DNA of 64,000 bases. It comes from Brassicibacter mesophilus (lineage in GTDB: Bacteria > Bacillota > Clostridia > Tissierellales > Proteiniboraceae). The stretch spans positions 60,716-124,715 of the forward strand of contig NZ_JBNPXI010000013.1 in the NCBI RefSeq assembly GCF_050433385.1. The letters run 5' to 3'. The notes beneath the pieces are model-generated. The model did not search any database, had not been told where the DNA came from, and was given only the letters and a program-made list of their open reading frames with translations. This document shows, piece after piece, positions 24,580-33,791 of this stretch (the stretch's first letter is position 1; each line of letters opens with the position of its first letter). The position numbers and the translations under genes are program-made.

Positions 24580-25773
24580 TTACAGTTTTTCAATTATTTC
24601 CTTAAATCCTAAACCATTATTTATATGTTCAGAAATATCAAGATTGTTATTAACTGCTTTCTTTACCTTTATCATTGGTGATGTATCACCTAGTAGTACT
24701 GCACCTGTTAACTTTCCTTCAGTTATGAATAACTTATGATGTACATTATTTTCTTTATACTCTATAGTGTTAGAAAAATCCTTAACATTTCCAACAGAGA
24801 ATAATGAAATATCACCAATTGACAAAGTAGTAAATGGTTCTGGAAGTTTGTATTCTTTATTTCCTTCAGTCATATTTTCTCCAGCTGTTTTCCCTTGATC
24901 ATTGGCTATTCCCCATAAACCAATTACATTTCCATCAACCTCTGCTACATCCCCAGCTGCATATATATCTTCTATATTTGTCCTCATATGTTTATCTACT
25001 TTAATACCCTTATCATATTTTATATCGCTATCTATTACTAAATCTAGGTTCGGTCTCACTCCCGCAGATATTAGTACTGCGTCAGATTTAATTGTTCTTC
25101 CATCTTTAAACTTAAGTCCGTCAACTCTTGTCTCGCCTAATATCTCTTCAGCAGCTGCATCAAAGTATAAGTTTAGTCCATGCTTTCTAAGCTTCTCACT
25201 TACTTCCTCTGCTAATTCTTTGTCTAGTTGCCTAGGCAATAAATAAGGGGCAAACTCTACTATATTTACTTTCTTTCCAAGTTCCTTGATTGCCCATGCG
25301 GCCTCTAATCCTAAAAGACCGCCACCTACGACTGTGATATCTTCACATAGAGAAAAGTACTTCTTAATGTGCCTTAGGTCTTTTAATGTTCTTAACGCAA
25401 ATACTCCAGCCTTGAATTTTCCTGCTATTGGAGGTATAAACGGTCTGCTACCATTTGCTATTAAAAGTTTATCATAATTAATTATTTTGCCATCATCAAG
25501 CTTTATTGACCTACTGTCTACATCAATTTTTTCTACTATCTTGCCTAGTAAAACTTCTATATTCATTTTTTCATACCAATCAGCTTTATTTATGTATAGT
25601 TCTTTATCCTCAAAATCTTTACTTATATAATGTGAAAGCTTAACTCTATAATATGTCAAATACTCTTCTGAAGAAACTAATGTAATACTACCGTCTTTGT
25701 CCCTATTTCTGATTTCTTTTGCTGCAGATAATCCTGCTATTCCATTTCCTATAATAACGTAATTTGTTTTCAT
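24580..25773 (-). CDS. NAD(P)/FAD-dependent oxidoreductase (rubredoxin reductase/NirB N-terminal type)
   Basis: 397 residues. FAD motif at the N-terminus (YVIIGNGIAGLSAAKEIR), NAD(P) motif near the middle (DITVVGGGLLGLEAAWAIKE), and the second FAD contact IYAAGDVAE. The last 80 residues form the third domain (TLSIGDISLFSVGNV...), as in NADH:rubredoxin oxidoreductases and the N-terminus of nitrite reductases. No redox-active Cys pair is seen. In anaerobes such proteins reduce rubredoxin in oxygen defence, but the partner is not encoded nearby. ATG at 25773 follows GGGAGG; the longer reading to 25818 passes over that site. Confidence 0.85.
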   Translation of the reverse strand: MKTNYVIIGNGIAGLSAAKEIRNRDKDGSITLVSSEEYLTYYRVKLSHYISKDFEDKELYINKADWYEKMNIEVLLGKIVEKIDVDSRSIKLDDGKIINYDKLLIANGSRPFIPPIAGKFKAGVFALRTLKDLRHIKKYFSLCEDITVVGGGLLGLEAAWAIKELGKKVNIVEFAPYLLPRQLDKELAEEVSEKLRKHGLNLYFDAAAEEILGETRVDGLKFKDGRTIKSDAVLISAGVRPNLDLVIDSDIKYDKGIKVDKHMRTNIEDIYAAGDVAEVDGNVIGLWGIANDQGKTAGENMTEGNKEYKLPEPFTTLSIGDISLFSVGNVKDFSNTIEYKENNVHHKLFITEGKLTGAVLLGDTSPMIKVKKAVNNNLDISEHINNGLGFKEIIEKL

Positions 25774-25873
25774 AATATACCTCCCTAGCTCTATTGTAAA
25801 ATTAATATCTAATATCATACATTGTCCATTTAATTAATACCCCTTTGATAATTTTTTAATCATCCTTTATTAA

Positions 25874-25900
25874 ACAAAAAAACCACAGAACTCTGTGGTT
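25874..25900 (-). terminator. intrinsic terminator of the puuR-like/pot operon
   Basis: Stem AACCACAG/CTGTGGTT (25881-25888, 25893-25900), 4-nt loop, T-run on the minus strand. It touches the potD stop codon. Confidence 0.85.
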
Positions 25901-26946
25901 TAATTAGCTTTTATTTCAGTCCATATTTTATCATACTCTTTTATGAAATCACCAGGATCTAAAAATATTTCACTTCCTTTTAACTTTTCATCACTAGGAT
26001 ACGCTGCATTATTGTTAATAATTTCTTCATCAAGCATTTTCATAGTTTCTGTGTTAGTAGTAGAATATCCAATATACTCTGTATTCTTGAGAGATATTTC
26101 TGGTCTTGTCATAAAATCAATAAACATCTCTGCTTCCTTTTTATGTTTACTTGTATTTGGAATAACTATGTTGTCAAACCAATAGTTACTGCCTTCCTTA
26201 GGAACTACATACCTTAGATTTTCATTTTCTTCCATCATATATATAGCATCACCAGACCAAACTACTGCTAAAGCAGCCTCTTCCCCTATCATCATGTCTT
26301 TAACTTCATCTCCAACATATGCTAGCACTAAAGGTTTCTGTTTAATAAGCTCTTCTTTTGCTTTGTCAAGTTCATCAATACTTCTAGAGTTTAAAGAATA
26401 TCCAAGTTTTTTTAATGCTACAGCAATAGAGTCTCTCTGGCTATCTAGCATTAGAATTTGACCTTCGTATTTTTCATCCCAAAGAATATCCCAACTATCG
26501 ACTGTGTCCTTAACCATGTTAGCATTATATAATATTCCAACTGTACCCCACATATATGGAACTGAATATTCATTGTTTGGATCAAAATCTAAATTTTTAA
26601 ATCTATCTCCAATGTATTTATAGTTAGGAATATTATTCATATCAATCTTAAGTAACATATCTTCCTTAATCATTTTCTCAATCATATAATCAGATGGAAA
26701 GGCAACGTCATAGTTTGTACCGCCTGATTTAATCTTTACATACATGTCCTCGTTAGTTGCAAATGTTTCATAGTTTACTTTAATATTGAACTCTTTTTCA
26801 AACTCATCAATAACTGTTTCATCAATATAATCTCCCCAGTTATAAACATTAAGAACAGTTTGGCCTTCTCCTCCACACCCTGTACTTACTAATCCAATTG
26901 CTAAAACTAGTACTGCTATTATTACAATTTTAGTGTTTTTTATCAA
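25900..26946 (-). CDS. potD: polyamine ABC transporter substrate-binding lipoprotein PotD
   Basis: 348 residues. A lipoprotein signal with lipobox-type LVSTGCGG precedes a solute-binding fold starting TVLNVYNWGDYIDETVIDEF, the hallmark of the spermidine/putrescine PotD/PotF family (NWGDYID). YDVAFPSDYMIEKM and NEYSVPYMWGTVGILYN are further family segments. It binds spermidine or putrescine outside the membrane for PotABC. TTG start; its TTGA overlaps the potC stop, so the genes are translationally coupled. Confidence 0.92.
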   Translation of the reverse strand: MIKNTKIVIIAVLVLAIGLVSTGCGGEGQTVLNVYNWGDYIDETVIDEFEKEFNIKVNYETFATNEDMYVKIKSGGTNYDVAFPSDYMIEKMIKEDMLLKIDMNNIPNYKYIGDRFKNLDFDPNNEYSVPYMWGTVGILYNANMVKDTVDSWDILWDEKYEGQILMLDSQRDSIAVALKKLGYSLNSRSIDELDKAKEELIKQKPLVLAYVGDEVKDMMIGEEAALAVVWSGDAIYMMEENENLRYVVPKEGSNYWFDNIVIPNTSKHKKEAEMFIDFMTRPEISLKNTEYIGYSTTNTETMKMLDEEIINNNAAYPSDEKLKGSEIFLDPGDFIKEYDKIWTEIKAN

Positions 26947-27734
26947 GCTACATCATCCTTTCCTTTAATCTCTTTCTCTGATCTTTTATTTATTATTAAT
27001 AATAAGATTAGAACACTTAAAAACATCAATGTTGAAAGTGCATTAATCTTAGGATTTATTCCTCTTCTAGCCATAGAGTATACGGTAATAGAAAGATTCG
27101 ACACTCCTGATCCCGTCGTAAAAAAGCTAATAACAAAATCATCAATTGACAATGTAAATGCCATAAGAGTACCTGTTATTATCCCAGGCATGATCTCTGG
27201 AAGTATAACCTTTCTAAATGCATAAAATGGAGTAGCACCTAAATCCATTGCTGCCTCAGCCAAATGTTTATTTAGCTGTCTAAGTTTTGGCAATACCGAT
27301 AAGACAACATATGGAATACTAAAGGTTATATGAGCTAATAACATAGATAAAAATCCTAGCTTAAGGTCTATAAAAACGAATAGAGACATCAAAGCCACAC
27401 CTGTCACAATATCTGGATTTAATACAGGTAAATAGTTTATATTCATAATAATCTTCTTCTTTATTGATCCCATGTTATGTATTGATATAGCTGCTAATGT
27501 TCCTATTACAGTGGCAACAGTAGATGACATTAAAGCTATAGTTATTGTATAATAAAGAGATTTTAATATTTGCCTGTCCTTAAACAGCTCTATATACCAT
27601 TTTAACGTAAAGCCATCCCAGTTACCTCTTGATTTTGAATTATTAAAAGAAAATATTATTAGAACAATGATAGGGGCATATAGAAAAACAAAAATCAAAA
27701 AAGCATATATTCGTTTTATTGTTTTTTCTACCAT
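26943..27734 (-). CDS. potC: polyamine ABC transporter permease PotC
   Basis: 263 residues, six transmembrane helices. The EAA loop is EAAMDLGATPFYAFRKVILPEIMPG, typical of binding-protein-dependent permeases that contact PotA. The fifth segment TLSIDDFVISFFTTG is the PotC/YdcV-type signature. It forms the channel with PotB. ATG follows GGGGGTAAGTT; it overlaps potB by 7 nt and potD by 4 nt. Confidence 0.93.
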   Translation of the reverse strand: MVEKTIKRIYAFLIFVFLYAPIIVLIIFSFNNSKSRGNWDGFTLKWYIELFKDRQILKSLYYTITIALMSSTVATVIGTLAAISIHNMGSIKKKIIMNINYLPVLNPDIVTGVALMSLFVFIDLKLGFLSMLLAHITFSIPYVVLSVLPKLRQLNKHLAEAAMDLGATPFYAFRKVILPEIMPGIITGTLMAFTLSIDDFVISFFTTGSGVSNLSITVYSMARRGINPKINALSTLMFLSVLILLLIINKRSEKEIKGKDDVA

Positions 27735-28564
27735 AACTTACCCCCTTCTTTGTCCTTATCATATTTAGCAGTAAAGGCCATGGCGATCAAAATAAATAGC
27801 ATCATTATAATAGAAATAGCGGAACCAAAATGCCAATCATATACTGTTAAAAACTGTTGTTCTACAAGATTACCTATAAGCATATATTGTCCTCCACCAA
27901 GTAATCTTGAAATAATAAACGTACTTACAGCTGGCATAAACACCATAGTAATACCAGACACTACACCTGGTAAACTCAGAGGAAATATAATCTTATTTAA
28001 AACTGTAATCCTATTTGAGCCTAAGTCCTCTGCAGCTTCTATAATGTTTTTATCTATTTTACTAAGCACAGAGTATATAGGAAGTACCATGAAAGGTAAA
28101 AAGTTATAAACCATACCTAATATAACTGCACCATTATTATATAAAAGATTTAGAGCTGGGACCCCAAAAACGCCTAGAATCTTATTAATGAACCCATTTT
28201 TACCTAGTAATGCCATCCAAGCATAAGTTCTCAATAAGAAGTTCATCCACATTGGAACAACAAAAAGTAGTACTAACATATTTCTTCTTTTTATATCTGT
28301 TCTAGCTAAGATCATAGCCATCGGGTATCCAAGAATTAGGCATATAATAGTGGAAATCAATGCCAGCCATATAGACCTTGATAATACTTTAAGGTATACT
28401 GGGTCAATAAATCTTTTAAAATTGTCTAGTGTAAGCTTTAGCTCGAATAAATTCTGAACATTCCCCTCAGTTAAGCTGAATAATAAAACCAACAAAAGAG
28501 GTACTAAAATAAAAACTATCATCCAAAATAGATAAGGAAAGGATATAAAATTTTTTTTCATCAT
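27728..28564 (-). CDS. potB: polyamine ABC transporter permease PotB
   Basis: 278 residues, six membrane helices. Family segments include MWMNFLLRTYAWMALLG, where PotB-type permeases have RTYAW, and the EAA loop EAAEDLGSNRITVLNKIIFPLSLPG. Partner of PotC. The ATG overlaps the potA stop (TCATGATG), giving tight coupling. Confidence 0.93.
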   Translation of the reverse strand: MMKKNFISFPYLFWMIVFILVPLLLVLLFSLTEGNVQNLFELKLTLDNFKRFIDPVYLKVLSRSIWLALISTIICLILGYPMAMILARTDIKRRNMLVLLFVVPMWMNFLLRTYAWMALLGKNGFINKILGVFGVPALNLLYNNGAVILGMVYNFLPFMVLPIYSVLSKIDKNIIEAAEDLGSNRITVLNKIIFPLSLPGVVSGITMVFMPAVSTFIISRLLGGGQYMLIGNLVEQQFLTVYDWHFGSAISIIMMLFILIAMAFTAKYDKDKEGGKLW

Positions 28565-29607
28565 GACTTCACCTTTCTCATAATATGAATACTTTCAGGC
28601 GAAATGTTCATCCCGATTTCAGAATCAACTGATTCCATAATTGTACTATGTATTTTCCAATCTCTATCCTTTTCCTTAACTATCATTTCATAATGTACTC
28701 CTTTAAATGTAACTGAAGTAACTACGCCCTTTAACATTCCTTTTTCTTTTTCAACTATTTTAATATCCTCTGGTCTTACAACAACATCAACTTTTTCACT
28801 AGTCTCAAAGCCCTCATCTACACATTTGAACTTAGTTTGCGCAAACTCAACAAGAAAATCGTCATGCATAACACCATCAATAATATTACTTTCACCAATA
28901 AAGTTAGCAACAAAAGCATTTTTTGGTTCATTATAAATATCTTCGGGTTTGCCAATTTGTTGTATTACCCCTTTATCCATTACTATTACTGTATCAGACA
29001 TTGTTAGTGCTTCTTCCTGGTCATGAGTTACGTATATAAAAGTTATTCCCACACGTTTTTGCATGTTTTTTAGCTCAATTTGCATTTCTTTTCTTAGTTT
29101 TAAGTCTAAAGCTCCTAAAGGCTCGTCTAATAAAAGCACCTTCGGTTCATTTACAAGTGCCCTGGCAATTGCAATTCTTTGTTGCTGACCTCCACTAAGG
29201 GAATCTACATATCTGCTTTCGAATCCACTTAAGTTAACTAATTTTAAAATATTACTAACTCTTTGCTTTATTTCTTTTCTGCCTATTTTTTTTATCTTTA
29301 ATCCAAATGCAATATTGTCAAACACATTCATATGTGGAAACAAAGCATACTTCTGAAAAACTGTATTGATTTGCCTTTTAAAGGGAGGTACATCATTTAT
29401 TTTTCTCCCTTCAAATAATATATCTCCAGTAGTAGGTTGTTCAAATCCACCTATAATTCTTAATGTAGTTGTTTTCCCACATCCACTTGGCCCTAGCAAT
29501 GTTAAAAATTCATTTTTCCTAATATAAAGATTAACATCTCTTAAAACCTCTGTATCATCATATTTCTTAGATATATTTCTCAAATCAATAATTATATTGT
29601 TCTCCAT
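28561..29607 (-). CDS. potA: polyamine ABC transporter ATP-binding protein PotA
   Basis: 348 residues. Walker A LGPSGCGKTTTLR, Q-loop VFQKYALFPHM, signature LSGGQQQR, Walker B VLLLDEPLGALD, H-loop VTHDQEEAL. The last 100 residues form the regulatory TOBE domain (VVRPEDIKIV). It energises PotBC. The ATG at 29607 is 6 nt after a GGGGGGG tract; an in-frame longer reading to 29655 would overlap the regulator gene. The gap to the regulator is 20 nt, so it belongs to one operon. Confidence 0.94.
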   Translation of the reverse strand: MENNIIIDLRNISKKYDDTEVLRDVNLYIRKNEFLTLLGPSGCGKTTTLRIIGGFEQPTTGDILFEGRKINDVPPFKRQINTVFQKYALFPHMNVFDNIAFGLKIKKIGRKEIKQRVSNILKLVNLSGFESRYVDSLSGGQQQRIAIARALVNEPKVLLLDEPLGALDLKLRKEMQIELKNMQKRVGITFIYVTHDQEEALTMSDTVIVMDKGVIQQIGKPEDIYNEPKNAFVANFIGESNIIDGVMHDDFLVEFAQTKFKCVDEGFETSEKVDVVVRPEDIKIVEKEKGMLKGVVTSVTFKGVHYEMIVKEKDRDWKIHSTIMESVDSEIGMNISPESIHIMRKVKS

Positions 29608-29627
29608 AATAATCCCCCCCAGTTCAA

Positions 29628-30167
29628 TTAAAAACTTGGTGGTGTACTCACCCACAAAACTTTTGCTTTAGTTTTTCCTATATTTTCAATAAAATGATTT
29701 GCATTTGCTTTAAAATAAAAGCTTTCGCCCTTTTTAGCCTTATATTTTTGATTACCTATATGTACGAAAATACTACCAGATATCACATACCCAAATTCTT
29801 CGCCTTCATGAGGATAATCTTCCTTTGAGCTTCCATCTACATCAAGCTCTAAAAGAATAGGCTCCATGAGGTTTTTCTGAGCATTAGGAATAAGCCAGTT
29901 AAGCTCATACTTATACTCATCATTTTCAGTAACAAAAACGTCATCTTTAGTAAACACTATTTTTTCCTGTTCTATTTCATTAAAGAAATCTCTTAAATTT
30001 GTCCCAAGACTTTCTAAAATATCAACTAATGTAGCAATAGATGGGGATGTTAAGTCTCTTTCAACTTGAGAAATGAAACCTTTAGTAAGCTCACATCTAT
30101 TTGCCAACTCTTCTTGAGTTAAAGAATTTTTAACTCTTAACCGTCTAATCTTTTCACCAATTTTCAC
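29628..30167 (-). CDS. XRE-family regulator with C-terminal cupin (PuuR-like)
   Basis: 179 residues. The N-terminal helix-turn-helix (IRRLRVKNSLTQEELANRCE, then LTKGFISQVERD) occupies residues 6-60. The C-terminal cupin (about 110-178) shows EDYPHEGEEFGYVISGSIFV and KAKKGESFYFKANANHFIEN. The XRE-cupin pair upstream of potABCD is the classic arrangement for polyamine-responsive control, with the cupin sensing the ligand. GTG start after a GGGGG tract. It is the first gene of the operon and has a good promoter upstream (30250-30279), so autoregulation is likely. Confidence 0.9.
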   Translation of the reverse strand: MKIGEKIRRLRVKNSLTQEELANRCELTKGFISQVERDLTSPSIATLVDILESLGTNLRDFFNEIEQEKIVFTKDDVFVTENDEYKYELNWLIPNAQKNLMEPILLELDVDGSSKEDYPHEGEEFGYVISGSIFVHIGNQKYKAKKGESFYFKANANHFIENIGKTKAKVLWVSTPPSF

Positions 30168-30249
30168 AATTATCCCCCTAACTATGTTAACCCGTTCTTT
30201 TATTAAACTTTATGTTTATAATTACTAAACCATTCTATTCGACTAATAT

Positions 30250-30279
30250 ATTATAATCAAAATAAAATAAAAAAGTCAA
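30250..30279 (-). promoter_or_regulatory. sigma-A promoter of the regulator-potABCD operon
   Basis: On the minus strand TTGACT (30274-30279), 18-nt spacer, TATAAT (30250-30255), about 80 nt before the regulator start. Confidence 0.7.
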
Positions 30280-30293
30280 TAATAAATTTAGTA

Positions 30294-30331
30294 AGCAAAA
30301 AAAAGAAAAATGCACTCTGTTCGTGCATTTT
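30294..30331 (-). terminator. intrinsic terminator of the GH18/LysM gene
   Basis: Stem AAAATGCAC/GTGCATTTT (30307-30315, 30323-30331) with a 7-nt loop, followed by a T-rich run on the minus strand (A-rich 30296-30306). Confidence 0.8.
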
Positions 30332-30387
30332 AAGCTGATAAAAATTAATCTCAAGGAATATTAAATTTTCCATATTGATTATTACCA

Positions 30388-31668
30388 CTATAATAGCTTT
30401 CTAACATCATACATAGACTGTAACACTAACCAATTCTGAGGAAAATACCTCCCTATAGTCCAGTAACTAACTCCACCAAGGTTGTAATCTTGTACTAACA
30501 TTAATTTAGCCATTATACTTCTAGCATCTTCAAACCAAACGACATGTTGTTTACCATCTCTATCATAATAATAGAAATAAGGAGCTTGTGCTTTTGGATC
30601 ATATTGTATTATAGCTCCTACTCTTGCAGCAAGGTCAACAGCTCCTGTATTAGAAATTGTTTGAGCTCTAGTACCTCTTACATATGGCAGTGTCCAATCA
30701 TATCCATAGTTAGGAATACCCATTAATATTTTCTTTGGTGGAATTGCAGTTACTGCATAGTTCAATACTTTTCTTACCTCATTTATAGGTGCCACAGCCA
30801 TTGGAGGTCCGAAAGTATATCCCCATTCATATGTCATAAGAATTACATGATCCGCATATCTACCATGAGCAGGATAGTCATGTGCCTCATAAAGTACCCC
30901 TCTTTGCTCAGCAGATATTTTAGGCGCTAGCGCTGTAGTCAATATATATCCTGAGTTATGAAGAGTTGTAGAAATTCTTCTTAGGAAGTTATTATATGCT
31001 TCTCTATCCTCTGGATAAACATACTCAAAATCAATATCTAGTCCATAATACCCTTTCGCTTTTAAGACTTCCAAAATATTATCTATCAATTTATTCTGCA
31101 CATCTTGATTTGTAAGTACAGCTCTTGCTATATCACTACTAAATCCTTTACCAGGATCAATATTAGTAATTACCATCATAGGTGCTACATTGGCCTCTTT
31201 AGCTGTACTTATTAATGCTTCATCATTTATCGTAGTTAAACTTCCATCTTGTTTCACCTGATAGCTGAAAATACTTAAATAAGTCAAGTACGGCAGAGTT
31301 TTCTTCAAAACTGTGGAATCAATATTAGGAAAAGCATAGCCGTTTACTTCTATTGTTCCATCTTTTCTTATTTGGGAAGGAATGGTTATCACTTGACCTG
31401 AATATATAGTTCCTGGATCAGTTATTTGTGGGTTTACCCTTAGTATCTCAGATACTGGAACATTGTATCTTCTAGAAATCTGGTATAAAGATTCACCAGC
31501 AGTTACAGTATGATTTATAGTTTCTTTTGCTATTACAATGGCTTGCCCAATAACCAATCTATCAATATTCCGAATTTCATTATCAATTGCAATTTGTGTT
31601 GGAGACATATTATATATTCTAGAGATTGAGTATAAGCTTTCACCTGGTTTTACTACATGAATAAACAT
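30388..31668 (-). CDS. LysM-GH18 peptidoglycan hydrolase (SleL/YaaH-like, spore germination type)
   Basis: 426 residues. Two LysM modules (residues 2-46 HVVKPGESLYSISRIYNM; 52-97 NHTVTAGESLYQISRRYNV) bind peptidoglycan. A GH18 domain follows (about 105-426) with catalytic DIDFE at 211-215 (general acid E215). Length and order equal those of Bacillus YaaH/SleL, N-acetylglucosaminidases that cut spore cortex fragments during germination. No signal peptide, as is usual for these spore proteins. Monocistronic with its own terminator. This is one of the main hints that the organism makes spores. Confidence 0.9.
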   Translation of the reverse strand: MFIHVVKPGESLYSISRIYNMSPTQIAIDNEIRNIDRLVIGQAIVIAKETINHTVTAGESLYQISRRYNVPVSEILRVNPQITDPGTIYSGQVITIPSQIRKDGTIEVNGYAFPNIDSTVLKKTLPYLTYLSIFSYQVKQDGSLTTINDEALISTAKEANVAPMMVITNIDPGKGFSSDIARAVLTNQDVQNKLIDNILEVLKAKGYYGLDIDFEYVYPEDREAYNNFLRRISTTLHNSGYILTTALAPKISAEQRGVLYEAHDYPAHGRYADHVILMTYEWGYTFGPPMAVAPINEVRKVLNYAVTAIPPKKILMGIPNYGYDWTLPYVRGTRAQTISNTGAVDLAARVGAIIQYDPKAQAPYFYYYDRDGKQHVVWFEDARSIMAKLMLVQDYNLGGVSYWTIGRYFPQNWLVLQSMYDVRKLL

Positions 31669-31736
31669 GCTAATCCCACCTTTTTATCTTTTCAATTTAA
31701 TATATGATATAAGGTAAGAAATAGATACAAATGACG

Positions 31737-32177
31737 TCATTTACATCTCTCATTTAAACACTTTTTACAAAAACCATATATTTCGAATTTATGAGAATCT
31801 GGCATAAAGTCATTTCTGTCAAATACTTCTTTATCAATTTTTTCAAAAGGACAATCGTTTATAGTCTTAACCTTTCCACAAGCCTTACATATAAGTTGAT
31901 GACCATGTTTGTCTCCAATTACTAGTTGGTAAGCACTTTTACCATTTTCCAAATTATTTTTCTTAATAATTCCGATTTTAGTTAACATCTCAATGTTTCT
32001 ATATACGGTTGAGAAATTAATTTCTTTATTTACCTTAATTAACTTTTCATATATGTCTGATGCATCTAACAAATATTCATTATTATCCATAAGAACTCTA
32101 ATTATCTCTTTTCTATGATTAGTAATCTTATACCCATTGCTTTTTATTGTATCGTATATTGTAAATAATTTATTCAT
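31737..32177 (-). CDS. zur: Fur-family metalloregulator, probably Zur
   Basis: 146 residues. Winged helix with YKITNHRKEIIRVL and the recognition helix INFSTVYRNIEMLTKIG (52-68). Metal region: HGHQLICKACG and FCKKC, giving the structural zinc site C97/C100 and C137/C140. Both Fur, PerR and Zur share this form; the position as last gene of znuABC, with its start overlapping the permease stop by 8 nt, argues for Zur. The ATG at 32177 follows AGGGGTT; a longer reading to 32225 is within the permease gene. It probably binds the palindrome at 34768-34798. Confidence 0.85.
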   Translation of the reverse strand: MNKLFTIYDTIKSNGYKITNHRKEIIRVLMDNNEYLLDASDIYEKLIKVNKEINFSTVYRNIEMLTKIGIIKKNNLENGKSAYQLVIGDKHGHQLICKACGKVKTINDCPFEKIDKEVFDRNDFMPDSHKFEIYGFCKKCLNERCK

Positions 32178-33021
32178 ACTTACAACCCCTAAACTCATTA
32201 TTTCGTGATTTTTTGTCGAAAGCAACTAGCAGATTTTTTATAGTAATTACTATTAATAAAATGAATAAGGATGTAATTACTATAGTTCCTCCAGGTGCAA
32301 TATCAAGATAGAACGAAGATACTAATCCAATAATTACTGAAACTAATCCAAATAGATTAGCGTATAATAAAGCCTGCTTAAAACTTTTGGAAACCTGCAA
32401 GCTAGTAGCTACAGGTATTGTCATCAAGGATGAGACTAATAAGATACCAACAATCCTCATTGATATTGTTATGGATAAAGCAACTAACACTGAAAAATAA
32501 AGATTTATTTTCTTTACTGATACTCCACTTAGTTTTGCACTTTCTTCATCAAATGTTATATAAAATAAAGCTCTATACAAAAATATTATTGAACCAATTA
32601 TAATAAAACCCAATAGTATAACTGCATACAAATCTTCTATGGTTACTAAAGAAATACTGCCAAATAGATAACTCATAATACCACTTGTTTTTCCTCTGCC
32701 TACACTAATTAGTACACTTGCGATTCCAATTCCAGCAGCAAGGATAATAGCCAAAGATAATTCAGCATATTTTTCATACTCTCTCCTCAATCTTTCTATT
32801 ATAAGAGATGCTCCAACTGACATAAATATAGCTGTATAAACAGGATAAATATTAGTTACCATACCAAGTGCAACACCAGCTAAGGCTACATGAGACAATG
32901 TGTCTCCGACCATTGAAAATCTTCTTAGTACAAGAAAAAGACCAACAGTAGAACAAATTAGCGATACAATTATACCAATAACTAATGCTCTTTGCATAAA
33001 AGAATATGACAATATTTCCAT
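32170..33021 (-). CDS. znuB: zinc ABC transporter permease ZnuB
   Basis: 283 residues, eight or nine membrane helices of the ABC-3 family. Family signatures: GLFLVLRRFSMVGDTLSHVALAG and the mid-protein DEESAKLSGVSV, plus RIVGILLVSSLMTIPVATSL. It is the transmembrane channel of a Zn/Mn-type uptake system. ATG follows AGGAGAGG. It sits 19 nt after znuC and overlaps the regulator gene. Confidence 0.9.
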   Translation of the reverse strand: MEILSYSFMQRALVIGIIVSLICSTVGLFLVLRRFSMVGDTLSHVALAGVALGMVTNIYPVYTAIFMSVGASLIIERLRREYEKYAELSLAIILAAGIGIASVLISVGRGKTSGIMSYLFGSISLVTIEDLYAVILLGFIIIGSIIFLYRALFYITFDEESAKLSGVSVKKINLYFSVLVALSITISMRIVGILLVSSLMTIPVATSLQVSKSFKQALLYANLFGLVSVIIGLVSSFYLDIAPGGTIVITSLFILLIVITIKNLLVAFDKKSRNNEFRGCKYE

Positions 33022-33040
33022 TATTTGAACCTCTCCTAAT

Positions 33041-33790
33041 CTAGTGTCTATGAGTAATAATAGTCTTGTCTACACCAAAAATCTTGCTATCATTAGCATC
33101 ATGTATAAAGCTTTTTGGATTGTGAATATAGACTTTACCTTCGCTTATACACACAAGCTTATTAACTTTATTTGTTATAACTCCGATATCATGAGAAACC
33201 ATTGCTAATGTTATTCCTAGCTCTGTGTTAAGTTTATCCATCAAAATGTAAAAATCATCCTGAGACTTGCTGTCAATTCCTACTAAAGGTTCATCCATAA
33301 AAATTATCTCAGGGTCATTTATAAGAAGTCTAGCAATAAATACTCTTTGTTGCTGTCCTCCAGATAAATTACCTATTAAGCGGTGTTTATAGTCTTGCAT
33401 ATTTACAGCTAATAATGCATTATCAATTTTCTCACGAATGCTAGGTGTTATTCTTTTCAAAAATCCCATCTTGGAATACATTCCAACTCCAACAACTTCT
33501 TCCACAGTTGCAGGAAAAGTAAGGTTAAAATTCCTAACCTGTTGTGAAAGATATCCAACCCTGCTCCATTCATTAAAGTTATTAATATCTGTTCCAAACA
33601 TTTCAATTTTACCTCTATCTGGCTTCAGTAGACCTAGAATAAGCTTGAGTAAAGTGCTTTTTGCTGAACCATTAGACCCTACAATTCCCACATATTCTCC
33701 CTTGCTGATTTGAATATTAACATCATCTAGCACCTTATTTTTACCATAGCTAAAATCCATGTTTTTAATATTAACAATTATTTCTGGCAT
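33041..33790 (-). CDS. znuC: zinc ABC transporter ATP-binding protein ZnuC
   Basis: 249 residues. Walker A GSNGSAKSTLLK (Ala in the place of the usual third Gly), Q-loop YLSQQ, signature LSGGQQQR, Walker B IIFMDEPLVGID, H-loop VSHD. Energises ZnuB. The Walker A variant GSAKS keeps the Lys and Ser. One nt separates it from znuA. The last 25 residues include HNPKSFIHDANDSK and end in TIITHRH, a His-containing tail as is common here. Confidence 0.9.
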   Translation of the reverse strand: MPEIIVNIKNMDFSYGKNKVLDDVNIQISKGEYVGIVGSNGSAKSTLLKLILGLLKPDRGKIEMFGTDINNFNEWSRVGYLSQQVRNFNLTFPATVEEVVGVGMYSKMGFLKRITPSIREKIDNALLAVNMQDYKHRLIGNLSGGQQQRVFIARLLINDPEIIFMDEPLVGIDSKSQDDFYILMDKLNTELGITLAMVSHDIGVITNKVNKLVCISEGKVYIHNPKSFIHDANDSKIFGVDKTIITHRH

Positions 33791-33791
33791 G

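Noticed and set aside
31729..31742. AAATGACGTCATTT palindrome at the end of the Fur-family gene
   Set aside because: Short, with no T-run for a terminator and about 60 nt from the next start; no evidence of a role beyond symmetry.
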